A stretch of 17,317 nucleotides of DNA, from NCBI GenBank assembly GCA_039933635.1, contig JBDTNQ010000094.1, positions 1 through 17,317 of the forward strand. The letters run 5' to 3'. This stretch comes from JBDTNQ01 sp039933635. GTDB taxonomy: Bacteria > Acidobacteriota > Vicinamibacteria > Vicinamibacterales > SCN-69-37. The translations under genes and the position numbers were made by a program. Below the pieces are notes generated by a model, which saw only the letters and a program-made list of their open reading frames with translations, ran no database searches and was not told the origin of the DNA. This document shows positions 13,634 through 17,317 of the stretch, piece by piece (within the stretch, counting starts at the first letter, position 1; each line of letters opens with the position of its first letter).

Positions 13634-13920
13634 CATCGATGAACGGATCATCGGGTTATTGCAAGGGGCTATCGGATCATCGGGCCAATTCATCGGCTAT
13701 CGGGTCATCGGGGTGATTCATCGGGATATCGGTCAACGGGGGCAGCGACATCGGGGCCGTGCATCGGAGCAGCGACTGCCATGCCCCGATACGATGTCCC
13801 AATGGTCAATCGCCCGATGAATCGCCCCGATGCCCCGACGTCCCGATGCAATGCCCCGATGAGCCGATCATCGATGCCCCGATGTAACGCCCCGATGAGC
13901 CGATCATCGATGTCCCGATG
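13634..13920. repeat. Giant imperfect inverted repeat built from ATCGGG / CCCGAT words
   Basis: The gap 13573-13922 (350 bases) has no gene. Its left part is full of ATCGG words on the plus strand (starting 13650, 13671, 13679, 13692, 13699, 13707, 13720, 13728, 13750, 13763) and its right part of CCGAT words (13786, 13814, 13827, 13843, 13856, 13864, 13879, 13892, 13900, 13915). Aligning 13634-13696 with the reverse complement of 13814-13876 gives 50 identical bases of 63 without gaps. A nested pair, 13706-13725 with 13813-13832, matches at 19 of 20. Left-arm words recur with an 8 + 13 = 21-base rhythm. A transcript in either direction could fold into a long hairpin. It starts 2 bases from the DUF4399 stop and lies upstream of the DUF885 gene. 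Confidence 0.88.
13853..13920. repeat. 36-bp direct tandem duplication at the right edge of the inverted repeat
   Basis: Two copies start at 13853 and 13889. Over the 32 bases that both share they match at 31 positions; the first 24 are identical (GCCCCGATGAGCCGATCATC then GATG). Each copy can pair with the left arm at 13634-13655 (20 of 22 matches), so alternative hairpins are possible. The near identity suggests a recent duplication. Confidence 0.85.
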
Positions 13921-13922
13921 TT

Positions 13923-14360
13923 CTATTTGACCGTGACGGTGATCTTCTCCGACATCACCGGCTTGTCGTGCGCCATGTGCATGGCGTCGGCAAGGACCAG
14001 TTGCAGGGTGTGCTTACCCGCGGGCAGCGTGAGTTCGGTTTCGGTCTGTCCGCCGCCGAAGTGCTTGATGTGGTCGGTCGCGGGCATCGGCGCGTTCATG
14101 TCCGGCATCTGATCGACGTCGATCAGCAGGTGGTGATGGCCCGTGTTGGCGTTGGTGACGCCGGCCGGCGCCACGCCCATGCCCTTCAGGCCGAACTGCA
14201 CCGTGAACGGGGAGGTCACCGTCGCGCCATCCTTCGGCGAGATGATGTACGCCTTCGCGCCCTCGGGGGACTTCGTTTTCGGCATCATCGGCGCCTGCGC
14301 CAGAACGAAGCCGGCCGTGAGAACCACTGCAAGACTGGTCAACAGAAATTTGATCTTCAT
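13923..14360 (-). CDS. DUF4399 secreted/periplasmic protein, 145 aa
   Basis: A signal peptide (MKIKFLLTSLAVVLTAGFVLAQA, cleavage near residues 21-23) is followed by one DUF4399 domain. Hallmarks: SPKDGATVTSPFTVQFGLKG (41-60, split by no gap), GMGVAPAG (60-67), NTGHHHLLID (72-81), HFGGGQTETEL (100-110), PAGKHTLQLVLAD (113-125) and the C-terminal SEKITVTV. The His-rich patch HHHLL and DHIKHF could bind a metal, but function is not known for this family. The ATG at 14360 is chosen; ATG at 14369 would add three residues. No Shine-Dalgarno is visible. A TATAAC hexamer lies about 73 bases upstream, with a hairpin between. The stop lies at the edge of the giant inverted repeat, which could serve as its terminator or stabilise its mRNA. 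Confidence 0.92.
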   Translation of the reverse strand: MKIKFLLTSLAVVLTAGFVLAQAPMMPKTKSPEGAKAYIISPKDGATVTSPFTVQFGLKGMGVAPAGVTNANTGHHHLLIDVDQMPDMNAPMPATDHIKHFGGGQTETELTLPAGKHTLQLVLADAMHMAHDKPVMSEKITVTVK

Positions 14361-14383
14361 TGCACTCATCCGGAAGGAAACAG

Positions 14384-14401
14384 GGCCTGTGAGGACAGGC
14401 C
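14384..14401. terminator. 7-bp hairpin between the HD-GYP and DUF4399 genes
   Basis: GGCCTGT, loop GAGG, ACAGGCC; on the minus strand it is followed by CTGTTTCCTT. It lies about 80 bases after the HD-GYP stop, so it can be its terminator, or a leader hairpin of the DUF4399 gene if the TATAAC at 14433 is used. Confidence 0.45.
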
Positions 14402-14432
14402 GCGGCACGCGGCGTGTCGGCGGTACTCGGAC

Positions 14433-14438
14433 GTTATA
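14433..14438 (-). promoter_or_regulatory. Possible -10 box TATAAC for the DUF4399 gene
   Basis: TATAAC on the minus strand matches five of six consensus positions and lies in the 120-bp gap after the HD-GYP gene. Transcription would start near 14426, giving a leader of about 65 bases that holds the hairpin at 14384-14401. No clear -35 is seen. Confidence 0.35.
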
Positions 14439-14480
14439 ACACGGACGCTCGCGTCGGCGATCGAGGGAAAAGATGGGCCA

Positions 14481-15947
14481 CTACGCGGCCTGCTGGTAGT
14501 CCTCTGCAAGGGACGGCACGAGCTGGACGGCCGGCGCCAGCGATCCCCCGTCTGCGTCGGCATTCGTGAGGACGTCCCGTAGGGTCGCGTAGCAGTCGGC
14601 GTCGAGCGCGACACCGGACTCCCGGCCCATGATGTCGAGCACGCGTCCGAGCGGCAGACCCGCCCGGTAGGGACGCGACGCGCGGAGCGCATCACAGATG
14701 TCGGCCACGCACATGATCCGTGATGACAGCGTGATGGATGACGCGTTGAGTCCCAGATGATAGCCGCGCCCGTCGAGGCGCTCATGATGCGCCGCGGCGA
14801 CGCCCGCCAGGTGCCGGAAGCAGCCCACGCGGTTGAGAATCTCGAACGTGTGCGCCGGATGCCGGCGCATGGTGACGAGTTCCGCGTCATCCAACTCTCC
14901 GGGCTTGTCGAGGATGAGACTCGAAACGCCCAGCTTGCCCAGATCGTGCAGCAGCGCCCCGCGCTTGAGTTCACGGAGCTCGGCCGGTCCCAGCCCGAGC
15001 CGCTGGCCCAGCAGGAGCGACACCTCGGCGACCCCGTTCGAGTGACGATAGGTCCACGGCGACTTCGCGTCGATCACCCGCGCGAATGCCTCCGCCACCT
15101 CGTCCAGCCGGTGGTCGTCGGCGACGACGGCGCGATCGGCCGGCTCGATGGCGGCAATCTGACGAATCAGATCGCCTTGGCGGAGGGCCTGCCAGAAGGG
15201 CGTGTCACCTCGCACTGACGCCAGTGCGTCGACGAGCGCCGGTTCGAACCAGCGGCCGCGGCGCGACGCGGCCATGTCGAAGGCGGTATTCAGGTTGTAG
15301 GTTGTGGCGAAGACCTCAAAGGTCTGCGCCAGACCGAGAATGCGTCCGAGCACCGGGATTTGCTGCCCTTTCAGGCCGTACGGCTGCCCGTGACCATTCC
15401 AGTGCTCGTCGAGCGCGCGAATCGCCTGCACCGTGTCGTTGGAGAACTGCAGCATGCGCGCGATGTCCGCGCCGCGCTCGCAGCGCGTGCGCACAACTTC
15501 ACGTGCGCCCTCAGGACCGCGCGACAGCACGGCCATGACCTGCCAGACGCGCCGCAGCCAGAACGCGCCTGGTGCGACATGCCGCGAGACGAACCGGAAC
15601 GACTCGATCGCGCGCGTCCAGTTGATGGTCTTGATCGCCGCCTTGATGTTCTGATCGTCGGCCGCGAAGAGCGCCGCGAAACGCGCCGCATTGCTCGAGC
15701 ACCCGAGATCCTTCATCAGCAATGCATAGAAGAGCGCCGACCGTTCCTCCGAGGACAGTCCGATGGCCTCGCCAATGCGCATCCCGATCAGGCACGTGCG
15801 CGCGGCGTGGCCTTCGCGCTGCCCTTCCGTGAGATCGAGGGCGTATGAGAGGCCTGCCAGAACGTCCGACAAGCGGACTTCGTCCGAGCGAGAACCGTTG
15901 GGGGTAGCGAGCCGTGTGCTGTGTCCGGAAACGAGTGCGGTCGACAT
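14481..15947 (-). CDS. Double HD-GYP protein, putative cyclic-di-GMP phosphodiesterase
   Basis: The protein has 488 residues and two HD-type halves without a signal peptide or membrane helix. The C-terminal half is a full HD-GYP domain: H302, HDLGK (334-338), H363 and H366 in RRHPAHTFEIL, HHERLDGRGYH (387-397, with H in place of the P of GYP) and D416 in CVADICDA. These residues bind the two or three metals that cleave cyclic di-GMP. The N-terminal half has a worn copy: KDLG (79-82) replaces HD and LDEHWNGHGQPYGL (179-192) replaces HHERWDGSGYPHGL, so it is probably not catalytic and may bind a ligand or mediate dimerisation. No GGDEF, PAS or receiver domain is attached. The start ATG at 15947 faces the antiporter gene across a 254-bp gap. 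Activity against another cyclic dinucleotide cannot be excluded. Confidence 0.9.
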   Translation of the reverse strand: MSTALVSGHSTRLATPNGSRSDEVRLSDVLAGLSYALDLTEGQREGHAARTCLIGMRIGEAIGLSSEERSALFYALLMKDLGCSSNAARFAALFAADDQNIKAAIKTINWTRAIESFRFVSRHVAPGAFWLRRVWQVMAVLSRGPEGAREVVRTRCERGADIARMLQFSNDTVQAIRALDEHWNGHGQPYGLKGQQIPVLGRILGLAQTFEVFATTYNLNTAFDMAASRRGRWFEPALVDALASVRGDTPFWQALRQGDLIRQIAAIEPADRAVVADDHRLDEVAEAFARVIDAKSPWTYRHSNGVAEVSLLLGQRLGLGPAELRELKRGALLHDLGKLGVSSLILDKPGELDDAELVTMRRHPAHTFEILNRVGCFRHLAGVAAAHHERLDGRGYHLGLNASSITLSSRIMCVADICDALRASRPYRAGLPLGRVLDIMGRESGVALDADCYATLRDVLTNADADGGSLAPAVQLVPSLAEDYQQAA

Positions 15948-16201
15948 GTCGAAACGTTGTGCCCCTATGTGAATCGGCGGTCAGGATTGGCCCTTGAGAA
16001 CCATGTGGCAAGACCACTGGCCCTCTTTCGCCATGGCGACGCGGCCCGGCCGGGAACTTCTCCGTTGGCGGCACCTTGTCCTCCAAAGCGCAGAACCCGC
16101 GGTTCATGCAGCGGACGTCACTCTCGTTGGAGCGGGACGGCATCCGGCAGCCTCCCGCCGCACGGTGCAATGCCACCCGTCCGACGATAGACTCTCCCCC
16201 G
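15948..16201. other. Divergent intergenic region between HD-GYP and antiporter genes
   Basis: I see no credible gene in these 254 bases. A hairpin CCA(T)GTGG-CAAGA-CCACTGG occupies 16001-16020 (one bulged base), and a palindrome GCCATGGC follows at about 16030-16037. GC-rich inverted words GGCCCGGCCGGG lie near 16047. The region must hold both promoters. I looked for the conserved core of c-di-GMP and manganese riboswitches and could not recognise one. Confidence 0.5.
16188..16193 (+). promoter_or_regulatory. Possible -10 box TAGACT, 8 bases before the ATG at 16202
   Basis: TAGACT matches TATAAT at four positions and is followed by CTCCCCCG and ATG, a layout very like GATAAT-TCCCCCG-ATG before the lyase gene. 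It would give a leaderless or nearly leaderless mRNA. The match is weak on its own. Confidence 0.35.
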
Positions 16202-17296
16202 ATGCTCGCGCGCTCCTGGAAGTGGGTTCTCCTCGCCTGTGCCCCAGTCGCCGTCGCCGCCGACTTCATGGAACTGGGGTCCGTCCCCGTGTTCGTTCTG
16301 TCGGCGCTGGCCGTCATTCCGCTCGCCGCGTTCATCGGCGAGAGCACGGGGCACCTCGCGCGGCATCTGGGCCCGAGCGCAGGCGCCCTCATCAATGCCA
16401 CGTTCGGCAACCTCGCCGAGATGATCATCGCGATCTTCGCGGTCCGTGCGGGGCTCCTCGAAGTCGTGAAGGCGTCGCTCACCGGGTCGATTCTCGGCAA
16501 CCTGCTCTTCGTGGGCGGCCTGTCGATGCTCGTGGGCGGGTGGAAGCGCGACAGTCAGAAGTTCAACCGGCTCTCATCGGAATCCTCCGCCGGCCAGATG
16601 GTGCTGGCGACGGCCGCCCTGCTCCTGCCGGCCCTGTTCTTCACGGCTGGCGGCGGCGACAGCCATCCCGAGTTGATGCACGAAGTCTCGGTTGGCACCG
16701 CGATCATTCTGCTCATCACGTACGCGGCCGGTCTCTGGTTCACGTTCCGGACTCACAAACACCTGCTTCGCGGCGGGGCTCCCGGCGCCGACGATCAGGC
16801 GCCTGCCATCCACGGCCACGATGATGACGAGCCGCTGTGGTCGATGGCGCGGGCATCCGGAACACTGACGGCCGCCAGCGCCGCGATGGCCGTGATCGCC
16901 GAGGGCCTGGTCGGCGCCGTCGAAGATGTCGGCCATCAATGGGGATTGAACGAGGTCTTTCTCGGCGTTGTCGTGCTGGCCATGATCGGCAACGCCGCCG
17001 AGAACTCGGCAGCGGTCCGCTTTGCGCACCGCAACCGGATGGATTTGGCGATCAACATCGTGACCCAGGCCAGCGTCCAGATCGCCCTTTTCGTGACGCC
17101 CGTCCTGGTGTTGCTGTCGTTTCCGCTCGGCCATCCCCTCGACTTGCACTTCAGCCTGTTCGAGATACTGTCGGTGACGCTCGCGGTAGCGATCGTCGCG
17201 TATCTCGTCCTGAATGGCGAGTCGAACTGGTTCGAGGGCGTGCAGCTCCTGGCGCTCTACACGATGATCGCGGTCGCGATCTATTTTCTCCCGTAG
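16202..17296 (+). CDS. Calcium/proton antiporter of the CaCA superfamily (CAX type)
   Basis: The protein has 364 residues with about eleven hydrophobic segments, the usual size and layout. The two signature alpha repeats are clear: GESTGHLARHLGPSAGALIN (46-65) with ATFGNLAEMI (66-75), then GNAAENSAAV (263-272) with the acidic residues E73 and E267 that carry ions. An acidic, His-rich loop HGHDDDE (204-210) lies between the two halves, the place of the acidic motif that separates the halves in CAX proteins. It exchanges cytosolic Ca2+ (perhaps other divalent cations) for protons. The ATG at 16202 (MLARSWKWVLLACAPVAVAADF) is chosen because the longer frame from 16076 adds 42 residues unlike a membrane leader. 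TAGACT stands 8 bases before it. It is transcribed away from the HD-GYP gene. The stop is followed by only 21 bases of window. Confidence 0.93.
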   Translation: MLARSWKWVLLACAPVAVAADFMELGSVPVFVLSALAVIPLAAFIGESTGHLARHLGPSAGALINATFGNLAEMIIAIFAVRAGLLEVVKASLTGSILGNLLFVGGLSMLVGGWKRDSQKFNRLSSESSAGQMVLATAALLLPALFFTAGGGDSHPELMHEVSVGTAIILLITYAAGLWFTFRTHKHLLRGGAPGADDQAPAIHGHDDDEPLWSMARASGTLTAASAAMAVIAEGLVGAVEDVGHQWGLNEVFLGVVVLAMIGNAAENSAAVRFAHRNRMDLAINIVTQASVQIALFVTPVLVLLSFPLGHPLDLHFSLFEILSVTLAVAIVAYLVLNGESNWFEGVQLLALYTMIAVAIYFLP

Positions 17297-17317
17297 ACCG
17301 CAGCCCCCTCGTCCCCT

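Noticed and set aside
13605..13820. 71-codon plus-strand frame within the inverted repeat block
   Set aside because: Its sequence simply reads the repeated words (IIG, VIGVIHRDIG), with no start signal or domain; the block is better seen as noncoding repeat.
13634..13920. CRISPR array
   Set aside because: The repeated units are too short and irregular, there are no unique spacers of constant length, and the orientation flips in the middle. No cas gene is present.
15948..16201. c-di-GMP or manganese riboswitch before the HD-GYP or antiporter gene
   Set aside because: The gene context made this tempting, but I could not find the conserved core sequences on either strand.

Overview
The window is a GC-rich bacterial chromosome segment with tightly packed genes and no rRNA, tRNA, insertion sequence, integrase or phage gene that I can see. 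Gene content (a complete leucine-degradation core, a YyaL/DUF255 protein, a DUF885 lipoprotein, DUF4399, a tandem HD-GYP protein) together with scattered GC-rich palindromic intergenic repeats suggests a soil-type Acidobacteriota, perhaps Vicinamibacteria. That is an inference from gene style; no marker gene is present to prove it.

Layout. (1) 1-1620, plus strand: the 3' part of a putative secreted TIM-barrel-like protein of unknown function, then a secreted NodB-type polysaccharide deacetylase. (2) 1656-1677: a perfect hairpin with a UUCG loop between converging genes. (3) 1686-5300, minus strand: YihY/BrkB membrane protein, YyaL-type thioredoxin-fold protein and a small unknown protein; the first two are separated by five ~26-bp palindromic repeat units. 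(4) 5370-11819, plus strand: a leucine/isovalerate (Liu-type) catabolic operon: small zinc-ribbon protein, methylcrotonoyl-CoA carboxylase beta subunit, methylglutaconyl-CoA hydratase, biotin carboxylase, biotin carrier protein, hydroxymethylglutaryl-CoA lyase and a methyltransferase. (5) 11845-13572, minus: DUF885 lipoprotein. (6) 13573-13922: a gene-free stretch filled by an imperfect giant inverted repeat made of ATCGGG/CCCGAT words. (7) 13923-15947, minus: DUF4399 secreted protein and a double HD-GYP phosphodiesterase. (8) 16202-17296, plus: a CaCA-family calcium/proton antiporter.

How the genes work together. The carboxylase subunits make 3-methylglutaconyl-CoA from 3-methylcrotonoyl-CoA, the crotonase hydrates it to HMG-CoA, and the lyase splits that into acetyl-CoA and acetoacetate. 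The acyl-CoA dehydrogenase that normally opens this pathway is not in the window. The carboxylase alpha chain, usually one polypeptide, is here two ORFs separated by a single in-frame TAG plus six bases.

Points worth most attention: the inverted repeat array at 13634-13920 (63-base arms matching at 50 of 63 positions without gaps); the 26-bp palindrome family, with paired changes in its stems and with copies that supply the ends of two coding regions; -10-like hexamers placed only 6-8 bases before several start codons, suggesting leaderless transcripts; the split carboxylase alpha chain; and the zinc-ribbon protein heading the leucine operon. I did not find an obvious new defence or mobile system.
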